A stretch of DNA of 64,000 bases from Craterostigma plantagineum (GCA_027422505.1 JAPQWV010000122.1:1240001-1304000), one strand, 5' to 3'; counted from the first letter of the stretch, positions 1 through 11,639 are shown. Numbers and translations: made by a program. Notes: a model not told the origin generated them from the sequence alone.

Positions 1-457
1 TCTAATATTTGGTCGTAAGCGTATATCTGAGATGATGCATCATAAGTTGTAAGAAGGCTCTTGCGTTAGGATTGGGGGGGATGAATGAAGCTTATTATAG
101 TCGAGAAATTGAAGAACGATGGCGTGTCTAATTTGTAAAGAACATTTATGTCTTTTTTCCTACTATCTATTCATGCAATAAGTTACGTGTGGCATGTAAT
201 AGCTTTGTGCGATATACATTGCCCGCGGACACAAAGAAATTTCTTTTTCAATTTATTAAATGCATAAGATCCAGCCTTTATTAGTAGAACTTGTAGCAGT
301 TTTTCGTCTAACAGTACTTTGAGAAAATGTTTGAACTGCATTGAAAAGACAACTTTATAAAACATACAAGGATGATTCTGTCTAAACTAAACTTATTTGT
401 GCAATGTTAGATAAATAAGTCTAAGTTGTGTAAGGAATGTGTTGGTGAGAAGATCCC
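1..457. other. Window edge, no gene recognised
   Basis: AT-rich sequence with only short open frames that lack recognisable motifs. It ends at the ZIP-like relic. A gene extending in from outside the window cannot be excluded. Confidence 0.5.
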
Positions 458-562
458 ACCATCAAAGGCCATTTGAGCAGTAATAACAGAAATGCAGCCA
501 ACGCCGAGGAGAAGGGAAGCATTATCTCCCAACCGAAGTTTCCCACTGTCTTGGAACATATT
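458..562 (-). pseudogene. Relic of a ZIP metal transporter last exon
   Basis: Read on the minus strand this stretch gives GKLRLGDNASLLLGVGCIS, which lines up with [19 protein letters not shown] at the C-terminus of the intact ZIP gene ending at 19180. The nucleotide match also looks high over roughly 75 bases, then breaks at the last helix, where the relic has extra codons and no matching stop. No other ZIP exon lies upstream; the next gene on this strand is PP2A B'. I infer a duplicated and decayed terminal exon fragment, in the opposite orientation to the intact gene. Confidence 0.7.
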
Positions 563-861
563 TAACTCCAAACTTGTATCTTTCCAATCTTTCTCTATCA
601 AAATGATAATAACATAATTATAACAATAGAACGTTGCTTGATATAATTGGTTTGGTTGTGCAATTACTGCTTCCAAATGTACCATATACAGAAGAAATGG
701 AAAATATGCTTACATAACACAGCTCCTCCATGACTAGCATTCTTACAGTATATCCCCTCCCCGCAAAAGGTAATAGAAACAAAAAACAAAAAAAAAATAA
801 TCAATAGAATTAAAGCACAACACATCCACAGCCATGCCGACGAACCACAGCTTTAATGGCT

Positions 862-2960
862 TCAATTACCTAAATCTGTACTTGGATTGGAGGTTTGGGA
901 AATAGCAACCGACGACTGAAACATAGAAATAAGAACTGCTTCGCTGCTCACAGCTTTGGTCGAAGCAGCTGCTGCTTCTTCTAACCGCTTCCACGCTGTT
1001 TCTCGCCTACTGCGCACTTCATTTTCCTTCATTTTATCTTCCTCGAACTTAGCCAAACACTCATCGAAAAGTGGCGAATCAGCGTCTGAAAATATTTTGC
1101 GAACATTCAGCGTCAAGCTTCGAACGGCCTGATTCCAGTGGTCCCGTGCGTTCTTCTCCAGCCCTGGTAGCAAAAATGGGAGTATCACCTTTCGGTTTGT
1201 GATGGTAAGACTCCTTATGTGGTCGTTGTTCCAAAGGAGCAGGGAGCGTTCAGCCACCTGTTAATGGAACTGAGTTAATGTCCGTGACAAATTGTTCTAT
1301 TTCCCGAGCATGCATATTACGAGATAGAGGGAGAATTTTTTATACATTCATTGCTTAGTGAACGCAGAAAAAGTGATCATATATTGATTTTTATTGGCAA
1401 ATGAGTATCAAATCAGTAAAGGAGAGGCACGCCAATTTATACATGTCCAAATAGCATTAGACAATAGCATTATGCCTTGCAAAGCTTGTCTATGATGACA
1501 GAAGATGACATGATAAGCATACGCCTAAGAACGAAAATGTTAACTAACTTTCACATGGATTTCTTAATCTGTTAAACGCCTTTAGTCATTGAACTCAAAT
1601 CCTCCAGACGTATTCTTCTAGTTTCATATTAAACAAACTGGTCCAACGATAACTCGCGCACAAGGGGCACTGCAAAATATGTTCACTTCCAGAGACAAAA
1701 CGAGGCCAAAATCACTCGGACACATGGAGATGGGGAAAAAGGCAAAGTGGGAGAGTAAATTTTCAATAGCACCACCTGAAAATGAGAACTGTTAATACAG
1801 CGAGCGATCTGGCGGGAGAAAGGAACCATGCACCGTTGAAATTCAGAGGGCTGTGTTGCTTCCAACACTTCCTCTAGCTCACCAAGAAACAGAACTTCCT
1901 TACCACAGTTGGTTAGAGGCCAATACTTCAAAAGACCACGAATGACCGTATCAGCCAACTTGACGTCTTTCTCTACGAACTGAATGATGCAATAAGACAG
2001 TTGCTGATGATACATCGACATGCATTTTGGTTTGTGGAGGGGAATCAGCGCACGGACAAGGAAAAGCTTGTGTTCTTCCTTTAGTGGCAAAGCAAATCCA
2101 TTAATTATACTTCCCAATATCTCCAGCAGTTGCGCAATTCCATTGTGCTTTTTGGTCTCGAAAATAAACTGATAGAATACGTTATTGATTGCTTTCCTGA
2201 TGAATGGCCTGTGAACCATAAACTTCCCATATATACGGTGCAATATTGTCTTTAAGTACTCTCTCTCCCTCTGATCCTCTGAATCAAAAAGTTCTAGCAA
2301 CCTCAGCACAAAAGAATGATCAATGTATCTCTTTGCAATTTTTGCATCGGTTTCTGAGGAAGTCACAAATCTGAGCAAGAACTCATACACAATTTGGAGA
2401 TGTGGCCAAGCAAGGTCCATGCTTGGTTCATCATCCTCAGGATCGTATACATCGGCCGAGAGCCCGCCTTCGTTATTGGAAGAACGTAAGGCCCTAAACA
2501 AATTTGCTGACACCATTTTTGTGATCTCTTGCATTGCGACCTCATTAAATTTAGTATTCACTGAAGACATATAGTCAACCAATTCAAGCAACATTTTTTG
2601 CTTTGCATCTTTCTCATTTAAGTTTGAAGTCGGGTCCGTGAAATCAAACACCACAGTACATAAAGTCAGTTTTCGCACAAAAAGATCCTGCCTTTCAGAG
2701 ATAGAAACATCTCTCAAACTGGGCAACGACTCGCTAGCAGCAACATAATCTATGTCAGTGGGGCTCGCTGAAGGTATTGCCGGGGTATCTGTTATATTGC
2801 TATTGTAAAGCATTCCCGACTTTGCGGAATTCCTTAGCTGCCCACTGTTGGTATTACTATTTGAACTTAAATTCAGGGAGACATCATTACTGTTGGAATC
2901 ACCTTGAGGTAGCTTAGATGATTGCTTCCTCGGAAGCTTCCCCAATATTTGCTTGATCAT
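862..2960 (-). CDS. PP2A B' (B56-type) regulatory subunit
   Basis: Regulatory B' subunit that gives substrate and site specificity to the PP2A serine/threonine phosphatase. There are two coding exons, 2960-1776 and 1257-862, joined Q|V in phase 0 at a consensus CAG/GT donor, giving about 526 residues, usual for plant B' proteins. The N-terminus [16 protein letters not shown] matches the B'gamma/zeta clade. After a low-complexity Ser/Asn-rich N-tail of about 75 residues comes the B56 helical-repeat domain, with the family signatures [20 protein letters not shown] and [20 protein letters not shown] probable 5'UTR intron spans 3170-2979, with GTAAGT donor and a T-rich acceptor before the ATG. 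The 482-bp intron between the coding exons has no detected insertion. Family assignment is secure; the isoform is inferred. Confidence 0.93.
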
Positions 2961-3549
2961 TTTATAGTAAACCCAAAGCTACAAAAAACGAAACAAAAAG
3001 CAAGAAAAAATTGGTGCCACAACAAAATAATTGAGACGCATTGAGTTCTACAGAAAGTCCACCATCCAACACATATATACCAGCTAATTGATGGGATTTT
3101 AGCTCCGTCGATTGCATCGCTACAATTGAAATAGCATTTTACCGAAATCATAAAACATGAGCCAACTTACAAAGATTTCAATGCGGCCCAGGAAAAAGAA
3201 TCAGCTGATGTCTTGTTTTGTGCTTCTTGTAATATTGACCTCTCATTTAAGAACTTCTCATTCGAAACCTTGATCAATCGAAGAAGGCATTCTAGGGGTT
3301 TCAATCTATTGAAACCCTAACTTCGAAAGAGGAAAGAATTGAGGAGGTCATCCAGGGCCGGAGGAGGGAACTTCAATTTTCGAGCACACATTAATCTGTT
3401 AAAATTAAATCATTAAAAATTGAAAGAAATATTGTTTAATTTAGGGAAAATATCTAATTAGGGATTGATAAATGTGACGCAATTAAGAAAGTTTAAGGGG
3501 TGGATGCATTATGCATGTAACAATAAATTCTAGTTTTAATTATGATTCA

Positions 3550-3885
3550 GCCCCCATTTCATTTTAAAATCGGATTCAGGACCATATCAGAAAATTTTAG
3601 TTTAATGACCCGATTTTCGCGGTATCACTTCATTGTTCTGCAGTAGCACTTCAGTGCTCTGCGGTACAACTTCATTGTTACACAATACCACTTTATTGTT
3701 CTTCAGTACCACTTAATTGTTACTGCAGAAAAATGAAGTGGTACTGCAGAACAATGACGTGGTACTGAAGAACAATGAAGTGGTAGTGGCAGAACAATGA
3801 AGTGGTACTGCAGAAATCGGGCCCTTAAAACTAAAAATTTTCTGACATGGGCTTAAAACCTAAATAAAACTTGTGTTGGGGCATG
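3550..3885. repeat. Foldback hairpin of 21-bp monomers, copy A
   Basis: The two halves, meeting near 3722, are inverted copies. Each arm has an outer part (TCAGAAAATTTTAGTTT against the complement of AAACTAAAAATTTTCTGA) and several copies of the 21-bp unit GAAGTGGTACTGCAGAACAAT or its complement. Units differ by a few bases. Related elements lie at 23045-23470 and, decayed, at 23575-23965. No coding potential. I infer a non-autonomous foldback/MITE-like repeat; exact ends and target duplication were not resolved. Confidence 0.85.
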
Positions 3886-3964
3886 ACATCAAATTGCCCC
3901 TATATTCTACGCACTCCATAGTCCATATTTACTAAATAACCTCGATATTTTAAGGGAGAACGGC

Positions 3965-4470
3965 TTTTTTAGTCCTTGATGTTTGGGGCATGGGGTTTTG
4001 GTTCCCCATATTCTGATGTGCCACTTTTAGTCCTCCAATCTTACGATTTTGGGTCATTTTGGTCCTCTGATTAACGTAATCACTAATTTAGATGGAATTA
4101 ACACTTGAGAGCATATGATCTCCTTTAACTTGACTTAACACCTCATGCATCATCTTCTTCTTCAACTGAAACGCACCTGAGCATCATTACACACCACATT
4201 TAACTCATTTCCAAGGTCGTCGATCATTTCCTAAATGTGATGTAACGATCTTCATGTGCCTTTAAATAGAAGAAAAAGATGTCTTATGAGGTTTTACGTC
4301 GAGTTAAAGGAGATCACGGGCCTCACGTATTAAATTTCGTCTAAATTAGCGATTAAATTAATCGAGGGACCAACACCGTCCAAAGTTGGTAACATTGAGG
4401 ACTAAAAGTGGCACCTCGGTACATGGAGAATCAGAAACGCCCATGCCTCAAACATTGGGACTAAAAATAT
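3965..4470. repeat. Foldback element with about 200-bp inverted arms
   Basis: The left end TTTTTAGTCCTTGATGTTTG is matched in inverted form near 4450 by CAAACATTGGGACTAAAAA. Inside, CCACTTTTAGTCCTC pairs with GAGGACTAAAAGTGG, and CTCCTTTAACT pairs with AGTTAAAGGAG. The arms meet around 4215. No open frame of note. It resembles common plant MITEs with TTTTTAGTCC ends. No clear target duplication was found. Confidence 0.75.
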
Positions 4471-5089
4471 AATTCGCCAACAGTTTAACATGGAATTGTA
4501 TTAAAGATTGTGTTTTTTCAAGTTTAACTAGTTTTTTTTTTTAATTATATTCTCACATATTTATTGCATACAACCTAAAATATGAAATTTTAACTTGTAT
4601 TATATAATTACTAACTCTTTTTCCGACAAATAATATTACTAGCTTCTCACATATGAATGACAATATAATTTTAGTTAAAACATATATGATAAAATTATAA
4701 ATTTCGTACATTTGAAACTGAAGAAATAAACTAATAACTTCATATGTCGGACAAATTTAAACCAAGTAATAAAAGCCAACTTTCCAGTTATGAAATATTT
4801 TTTCTTCCATTGGTTTCCAAACTTGGTGCATGTATCTTGTTGGAAAAATGATCGAGACCAAATTCCTTCATAAGTATGACTTACCTATTTTTTACAATTC
4901 TCAAATTGAACCATAAACACCCACAAGACCTGATCGATATGTCCCTGACACTCAAGTTGGAGTCAGGGGTTCGAATCCATTAAGAGCATTGACTATCGTT
5001 GTTTGTGGAATCTTTGAATGGGTCCCGTAAACCATGGATGATTAGTCCCGTTGAAAGTTGTGGTCGTTTCATACCTGACGATTCCCCTG

Positions 5090-5220
5090 GACCAATGGGG
5101 TCCCTTAGTGTAATTGTGTTTTCAATTTTAATCTTTTTATTAAATATTTACCTATATTATTAAATAAATTTTTTTCAGTGTGGTCCAGTGCCCCATTGGG
5201 TCTCACATGGCTCAGCCGGT
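5090..5220. repeat. Decayed copy of the small foldback at 22791
   Basis: Segments such as GGGGTCCCTTAGTGTAATT, TTTTCAATTTTAATC and TGGTCCAGTGCCCCATTGGG, then TGGCTCAGCC, line up in order with the element at 22791-22998, whose right end reads TGGCTCCGCC. It is truncated or diverged on the left. The DNA to about 5340 contains tRNA-box-like words but no convincing tRNA. Confidence 0.5.
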
Positions 5221-5626
5221 GTCCTAGACCAGAGAGATTAGTCCCTCTGGAACTCGTGATCATCCCATAATCGACGATGGTGTTCGAATTCGATTCAGAC
5301 CAAAGTCGGAATGCGGGAACTGCTGTGGCGTTGTGTAATACCTAGCCGACGATTAAAGAAAAGTTTGAACTATAAATCGACAAAATATATATAAAATTAC
5401 ACACGAACGCACGATTCGTTCTAAATACAGCACATCCTTCAATGGCATGGCGTGATTTTAGCCCGGTCAAAAAATCCTATGCATTGCATTCAGAAACCAA
5501 GAAAAAAAAAAAGCAGCACATTCATTCATTCAAGCACACAACGATCCCCCCATCCAAGAACACAACCCCTCAAAAAAAAAAACATTTTGTTCTCTTTTCT
5601 ATCGTCTCCCTTCTTCTCCATCAAAG

Positions 5627-7582
5627 ATGGCAAGCAAGCTGAAGAAAGCAATCGGCGCCGTAAAGGACCAAACGAGCATCGGCCTCGCCAAAGTCTCCTC
5701 CTCCTCCTCGTCCACCTCCGACTTAGAAGTCGCCGTCCTCAAAGCCACAACCCACGACGAAATTCCCGTCGACGAAAAGTACGTCCTCGAAGTCCTCCGC
5801 CTCGTCTCCTCCGACAAGTCCCACGCCGCCGCCTGCGCTCGCGCCATCGGGAAAAGGATCGGCCGAACCCGAAACTGGATCGTCGCCCTCAAATCCCTAA
5901 CGCTCGTCCTCCGAATCTTCCAGGACGGCGACCCATATTTCCCGAGGGAAGTCCTCCACGCGATGAAGCGCGGCGCCAAAATCCTCAACCTCTCGAGCTT
6001 CCGAGACGACTCCAATTCCAGCCCGTGGGACTTCACCGCCTTCGTAAGGACCTTCGCCCTATACCTCGACGAGCGCTTAGAATGCTTCCTCACGGGGAAG
6101 CTTCAGAGGAGGTACAAGCACCACGACGGGTCGGGCCCGCCCGGCCCGACTTACGTAAGGACGAGGAGTCGGGCCAGCCAGGCGGTTCAGAACGAGGCCC
6201 TAAGGGACATGAAGCCCGCGGTTCTGCTCGATAAGCTCTCCTATTGGCAGAGGCTGCTCGACCGGGCTATAGCGACTAGGCCCACGAGCTCGGCGAGGAG
6301 CAACCGTTTGGTCCAAATTAGCCTCTACGCCATCGTCCAGGAAAGCTTTGAGCTTTACAGGGATATATCGGATGGGATTGCGCTACTCTTGGACAGCTTC
6401 TTCCACATGCAGTATCAGAACTGCGTCGCGACTTTTCAGACGTGCGTCAAGGCTGTGAAGCAGTACGAGGAATTGGGGGCGTTCTACTCTCTGTGCAAGG
6501 GAATAGGCGTGGGGAGGAACTCGGAGTATCCCAGCGTTCAGGGGATCTCTGATGAGCTCATGGAGAGCCTTCAAGAGTTCTTGAAGGATCATCAGTCTTC
6601 CTTCGTGGGTGGGTCGTCGAAGCCCGCGATTGGGGGAAGGCTTTCGATTCTCCCGCCCCAGCCGGCGTCGTCGATTGCTGGGTGGTCGAGGTCGGGCAGG
6701 AACGAGAGCTTCGGCGGGCGGTCTGAGTTTTCCTTCGCTAGCGAGAGGAGCAGCAGCAACTCTGTGTCTGAGTTTGGGGGGTCGTCGTCGAGGTGTACGA
6801 CTTCGCTGGAAGATCTGATAAGCGCCACGGAGACTTGGAAGGGCCCTTCGATATCGATCGATCTTGAGACTTATTCGAATCATCAGACTGAAGATGGGTT
6901 TAGGGTTAGCGACACGGCGTCGTGCAGGTCTTTGCCTGTTTCGAACTCCATGGCTGATCTCATGTCTTTGGAGGACTGGTCTGATGGGGATGAGAAGGAT
7001 TTGAAGGAGAAGATAAGTTTTAGGAAAGATCGATCGAAGGGAATCTTGGAGACTAAGGAGTCTAAGAATTGGGAGGTCGTTTTGGCTGAGACTTCATCTT
7101 CATCATCATCATCAGCTTCAGCTTCAGCTTCAAGGCAAGCTGCTGCAGATAATAAGACAAGTGATTGCTTCACCGCCTTCCCTGGGCAGAGTCAACCAGC
7201 CCTCACAGACATAAACGCAAACAACTTCAGCGCATTCTGTGACCAGGCGTCGCCTGCCAAAGCAGATCAAAATGGGGCACCGAACTGTTGGGAACTTGTT
7301 CTGTTTGACGCGGTTCAACCTCAGCAGCCTAACAATCCTCATTACAATCCTTTCCTGGAAGATGGGATCGCATTGCCCACGACATTTAGTCAGCAAGTTG
7401 CTTCGCCCGAGCCCACGTTTCAGGCAGCTCCAACTTTCTCCGTGCAAAATCAGAACCAGGCGATAACTTCAGAGAACGATCCTTTCAGTGCGTTTTCAGG
7501 CGAACAAACGTCGGCGGATCCGTTGAGGGAGCAACAGTTGTGGTTGCAGAACCAAAACAAGATTATTTCTAAGCATGTGTAG
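5627..7582 (+). CDS. ANTH-domain clathrin assembly protein (CALM/AP180-like)
   Basis: Endocytic adaptor expected to bind phosphoinositides through its ANTH domain and recruit clathrin and cargo at the plasma membrane or TGN. A single uninterrupted exon encodes 651 residues. The N-terminus KLKKAIGAVKDQTSIGLAKV is the ANTH lipid-binding start and closely resembles the PICALM5 group. The helical ANTH region runs to about residue 160, followed by the CALM-type bundle to about 320. The Ser-rich disordered tail carries adaptor-type motifs: NPFLEDG and DPFSAF. The start is the first ATG in frame, preceded by an A-rich leader. G+C is much higher than in the flanking DNA. It is convergent with the PIF-like gene, with 471 bp between stops. 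Confidence 0.92.
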   Translation: MASKLKKAIGAVKDQTSIGLAKVSSSSSSTSDLEVAVLKATTHDEIPVDEKYVLEVLRLVSSDKSHAAACARAIGKRIGRTRNWIVALKSLTLVLRIFQDGDPYFPREVLHAMKRGAKILNLSSFRDDSNSSPWDFTAFVRTFALYLDERLECFLTGKLQRRYKHHDGSGPPGPTYVRTRSRASQAVQNEALRDMKPAVLLDKLSYWQRLLDRAIATRPTSSARSNRLVQISLYAIVQESFELYRDISDGIALLLDSFFHMQYQNCVATFQTCVKAVKQYEELGAFYSLCKGIGVGRNSEYPSVQGISDELMESLQEFLKDHQSSFVGGSSKPAIGGRLSILPPQPASSIAGWSRSGRNESFGGRSEFSFASERSSSNSVSEFGGSSSRCTTSLEDLISATETWKGPSISIDLETYSNHQTEDGFRVSDTASCRSLPVSNSMADLMSLEDWSDGDEKDLKEKISFRKDRSKGILETKESKNWEVVLAETSSSSSSSASASASRQAAADNKTSDCFTAFPGQSQPALTDINANNFSAFCDQASPAKADQNGAPNCWELVLFDAVQPQQPNNPHYNPFLEDGIALPTTFSQQVASPEPTFQAAPTFSVQNQNQAITSENDPFSAFSGEQTSADPLREQQLWLQNQNKIISKHV

Positions 7583-8053
7583 ATAACAACAGCGATCCGT
7601 TCCCTTACTTTACGTATCCACTTATGTTACTTCTTCGTGCTTTTTTAGTCTGATGGTGCTTTCTGAGCAATTCTCTACCTGTAAATTCTCCAACTCCTTT
7701 TTCACAGCACGTTTATCGACACATTATATAGATAACAAATGTATGCTTTTTTATTAATTTAATCAAAGGGAATTTTCTAGGCTAACTAAGCTGACTATTA
7801 CATACACTTCATTCATAGACACCCCATACATGGCTGTCATAAATACGCTGCATGATGCTCTCAGCACTTGTTGTAGCAGACATGAAAACCTTTAATCAAC
7901 GAATCATGAAAACCAATGTATATTTCTTTGTATCGATAACAGAAAAAAGTGGAAAATCTCAAAGCCATTAGAAGTACTAGCTATCTCCTTCATAACAGAC
8001 AGCTTTGTCCTTCTTCAGTAAAACGATATAAAGCAATTTTAATCAGTCGTAGC
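7583..8053. other. Intergenic region between convergent genes
   Basis: AT-rich sequence between the stop codons of the ANTH gene (+) and the PIF-like gene (-). It should hold both 3' UTRs. No repeat or additional gene was recognised. Confidence 0.6.
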
Positions 8054-10047
8054 TCATAAAACAGATCCATTTCCGTTCCATGGACCTGGTTGTTTAAGGT
8101 TGAAGATGTTCGTCGGCTACAAAAAAATATTTAGAAGCCTTGAATTAGTAGCCGCAGATGAATATTAAGCCCGACCCTCGTCTCAGTAAGTAATATGGAG
8201 GATGACCAACTAACCTTTTGACTGTTCTGAAATCCATGGAAGCCTATGCAGTTAGCAGCGGCGGGGAATTGCTCGTTGAAGCTCGAATTTTGCATCTGAT
8301 TGTAATAACCAAACATCTGATGAGCTTGAGTTTGGACCATTTGAGCTTGATGACTCATCGTGGTTAAGGAATGGTGGTGGTCGACTAAAGGCAATCTTGG
8401 AAAACGCATGAGGCTTTGCATGGATGGAAGAGACTGTGGCCCGAAGAAAGGAAGCACCACTGGCGCCATTGATGCACTTCCCATCCAAAACAACTGAGAA
8501 GGAGAATTGTTGACGAATATGCAATCTTTTCGTTCTTCTTTTTATCTAACTTTTTCTTACGTTATTTTCTGGCACGGATGAGGAATGTACCTGAAGTTGT
8601 GATTGCAGGGCTTTCATGTATTCGATTGCCTCGTCCAACAGAGACGCTTTATCCGACTGCAACGAAGAGTGATGAAGATTACCGCAGAAATATGTTTTTC
8701 AGACACGGAAACTAACTGCAGTTTGTAGGATTTTATCCTCACCTTGGTGGAGTGAGGGATAAGCTCTTGCAATGCCTTCATTTTCTCGTTAATTCTATCT
8801 CTTCGTCTCTGCGCAAAGATTTTATCTCAAGCATATTCAGAGGGATCGACGAATAAATGCAGGTATCTTTTCTTTTCACAATTTCGTGCGTAAGGAGTTG
8901 ATTACAATCAGGAAAGAGACTAATTAGAATCCCTACCCTCTCAGATAGATTATGCACTTCAGCCACACGGCTTTTACGATGCGTTCCACTTCTCTGAGAC
9001 GATTTGTTTCCTGAAGCTGACTCGAGCTCAGTGGCCTATACAGCGATTGCATCAAATCAAGACCTCAGAATAATTCTTTTTACGCAAGATAAAAGGGACA
9101 AGCAGTAAACTAGAGAGAAACTGTAAGCACAGCATACTTCGCTGTGTTGTTCTGATTCCTCCAAGTCCTTCATCTTCCGTTTGAGCCTATTGGTATGATC
9201 ATCATTACATCGATCATTGGTCTTAGTCTTACATAAACTACTGCCCGAACAATAAGAAGACGATGTATTCGCTCGTTCAAGCACGGTGTCTCTTTCTTCG
9301 ACCTCATGGCCAGGCCTCATTCTCCTAGCACGAGTTTCATCGAACGTTCTGCTGCAAATATTATCGCATGATGTCCAATCATTCGTCATAATCTGATTGC
9401 TGGCACCATGGTTCGATCCAACGGTCATAATCGTCTGCGCTAACCCTTCTCTATGACCGCTTCTCTGCAGCGAAATCTCTTGAAGATTTCTGCTACTGCT
9501 AGTGGTGATTGTTGCATCAGATGATTCCAATCTTGGAGGTGGTTGAGGCCTAGGAACAAAATGGTCAACGTTTGGTCCCTTCTCGGGGTTTTTCTGAACA
9601 TGGGTCGGGTCGGGCGATTGAATCTGTGGCAAGAAACCGCTGCAAAACTCCTTGTCAAAGCACACGTCTATCGGGAAATCATCCAATGAGATAGTTTCAT
9701 TGTTTAGGATGTGATTCTCTTGCTCGCCGTGAAGCTGCTGATGATTATTGGGGTCATAGCTCGGCCTTTTGTTGTTTTGACTCTGCATTACCAGTTCCCC
9801 ATTTTGCCATAAGAGCTCCACAAAGTCATTGTTCTCCGTCCTATATAAGAAAGAATCAACACAAGAGAACAACATACACAGCAATCTGCTATGTTCACCA
9901 TCTATGCAAGTTATTGGACATAACATTCAAGATCTTGAAGAGTTTATGGCATGAGTGGTAATAATCTTACATGAAGGGTTTTTTTTGGCCAGGCATAGGG
10001 AACTCAAGCCCAGTCAGGTTGTTCCAATCAGGAAAGTAAGTGTCCAT
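8054..10047 (-). CDS. PIF4/PIF5-like phytochrome-interacting bHLH factor
   Basis: Nuclear transcription factor of light and temperature signalling that binds G-boxes and is targeted by active phytochrome B. Seven exons join in phase: 10047-9971, 9840-9138, 9035-8937, 8808-8743, 8656-8591, 8493-8215, 8116-8054, giving 450 residues. The APB motif ELLWQNGELVMQSQ (from about residue 34) is the phytochrome-B-binding signature. The N-terminal MDTYFPDWN...PMPGQKKP is the form seen in PIF4/5 orthologues outside Brassicaceae. The bHLH is split over exons 3-5: VAEVHNLSER, RRRDRINEKMKALQELIP, SDKASLLDEAIEYMKALQ, with the H-E-R residues typical of G-box binding. I see no obvious APA motif, which fits PIF4/5 rather than PIF1/3. 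A GTAGGT donor near 10235 suggests a 5'UTR intron. Confidence 0.93.
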
Positions 10048-10583
10048 AGCTCAACTAAGTGCTGTCTGTCAATGATGAGGATAGTTAGTGCTTTCTATTC
10101 TATTTGTCATTTGAATATAAGATAAGACACAGCCAAACGAAATAGACAAAAATTAAGAGGTTTCCAATCAAGAAACAAGTAGCTAGTGTAATCATTATTA
10201 CATTTACTAAAAAGGGAAAAGGAGACATACCTACCCTTTCAACCAGAAGTTGCAGAACCCCACTGTTAGAAGGAAATACAGTCAACAAACTGGAAAAGCT
10301 TTTTTTGGTGAAACAAAGATTAAAGATTTCCCTCTCTATCATAAATTAAGAGAGAAATCAAGAAAGATTATGATCCTTGGAGATCATGAACACGAAATAC
10401 GATTTCCTCTACTTCTCTCTCAAGAATGAACACAAGGAAGGATCAATCATTACCCACTCTTTGATTACGACGAGAGAAAGAGTTGAACAGACAAATGGGG
10501 TCTTAAATGAGGGCCGTTCGCTGTTTCCCAACGCCTGCATACTACAGTTATAACACAGTGGGGGGGTGACATCAGCACTAGCT

Positions 10584-10593
10584 GCCACGTGGC
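10584..10593. promoter_or_regulatory. Perfect palindromic G-box upstream of the PIF-like gene
   Basis: GCCACGTGGC contains the CACGTG core that PIF proteins bind. It lies about 540 bp upstream of the PIF-like ATG. Autoregulation or light/clock input is an inference from position and motif only. Confidence 0.55.
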
Positions 10594-10773
10594 GGCCAGA
10601 TAGTGGTTAGGCTAGATAGCCGTGGGTCTACCTCTTGGCGGATCTTAGCTTGGCAAATGCAATCTTTATCTTGTTAGCCGAGGACATGATCAGAAAACGC
10701 CAGCCCAACTTGCCACGAGGGATGCATCTCTTTTTGGGACTGAGTGAGAATCAGTGCAAAGCAATAATCTTTC

Positions 10774-11639
10774 GGAAATTCTATATGCACCCCCTTTATT
10801 CTATTTTGACCCCCTCATTAAATAGTTCAATTTTCAATGTTGACCAGATCCTTTTAAATAATTTCGTCCCACGTAATAATAATGTATACATTTAAGAAAC
10901 CTGACGGCAATAGCAAATCTCCATCCAGAATATTACTTGTATTTTAATTTCAGATACAACAATGTAAATGTGAGAACGTAATTTAGAGTATAATGTTCTT
11001 TCCCATATTTATTTGTTACGTTTAATTAAATAAACTAAATCATTTTCAATATAAACTCTAAATCATTTTCAATATAAACTCGAAAAGATTCTCAAATATA
11101 AACATATAAATTCTATTATAACAAATATCAAAATCTTTATGTCTTAACGCAAATTATAATAACATATACAGAAGATAAAATTCTATTACAACAAATTTTT
11201 TTCTGTCATATTAAATTTATACATATTTATTTTATTTTACTTTTCAATGTAATTTCTTGTATATATTCTAGAAAAAAAGTGACATATACATAAATATTTA
11301 TATTATATGTAAATTTTTCATCAAAATGAATTAAATATAGATGTTGATAATTTTAGAATATTAAAATGTGTTTAACTAACTATAAAATTGTATGTCATGG
11401 AGATGAAATATGTATTTTTTTATTTGACAGGAAGATGAAAATGACCAAACATTGTATATTGTAACTTGGAGATTAATGATATTAAAACGTGGATTAAAGT
11501 ATTACTGTTAATGTTATGGTCATTTAATGCGCGAAATAAAATTAATTAATAAAATAACTGTTCTTGAAGAATGAGCAAATAACTTTTTCAAATTTCAAGG
11601 TTTTTTCCACCCCTTAGAGGGGTGCAAATAGTAGCACCC
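10774..11639. mobile_element. Non-autonomous Mutator-like element, 866 bp
   Basis: The ends are related to those of the larger element at 20447-22779: the right end, complemented, reads GGGTGCTACTATTTGCACCC against GGGTCCTACTATTTACACCC there, and the left GGAAATTCTATATGCACCCC resembles GGGTAATTCTATTGGCACCC there. It is flanked by TAATCTTT at 10765-10772 and 11640-11647, the length expected of Mutator-type insertions (8/9 if scored as 9 bp). The interior is AT-rich with no coding signal, so it would need transposase in trans. It lies between the PIF-like promoter and the 3' end of the aldo-keto reductase. Confidence 0.8.

Noticed and set aside
4920..5000. GGGGTTCGAATCC as a tRNA T-loop
   Set aside because: No matching A box, anticodon arm or acceptor stem can be drawn around it.
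5205..5340. Possible tRNA-derived SINE (TGGCTCAGCCGG as A box, GTTCGAATTC as B box)
   Set aside because: The A-box-like word is explained as the right end of the foldback family seen at 22791-22998, the spacing between boxes is too long, and no 3' tail or duplication is visible.
5452..6234. 260-codon Arg/Pro-rich frame overlapping the ANTH gene
   Set aside because: Out-of-frame shadow of the G+C-rich ANTH coding sequence.
10635..10895. 86-codon frame upstream of the PIF-like gene
   Set aside because: Runs into the MULE left end and has no motif or conservation signal.
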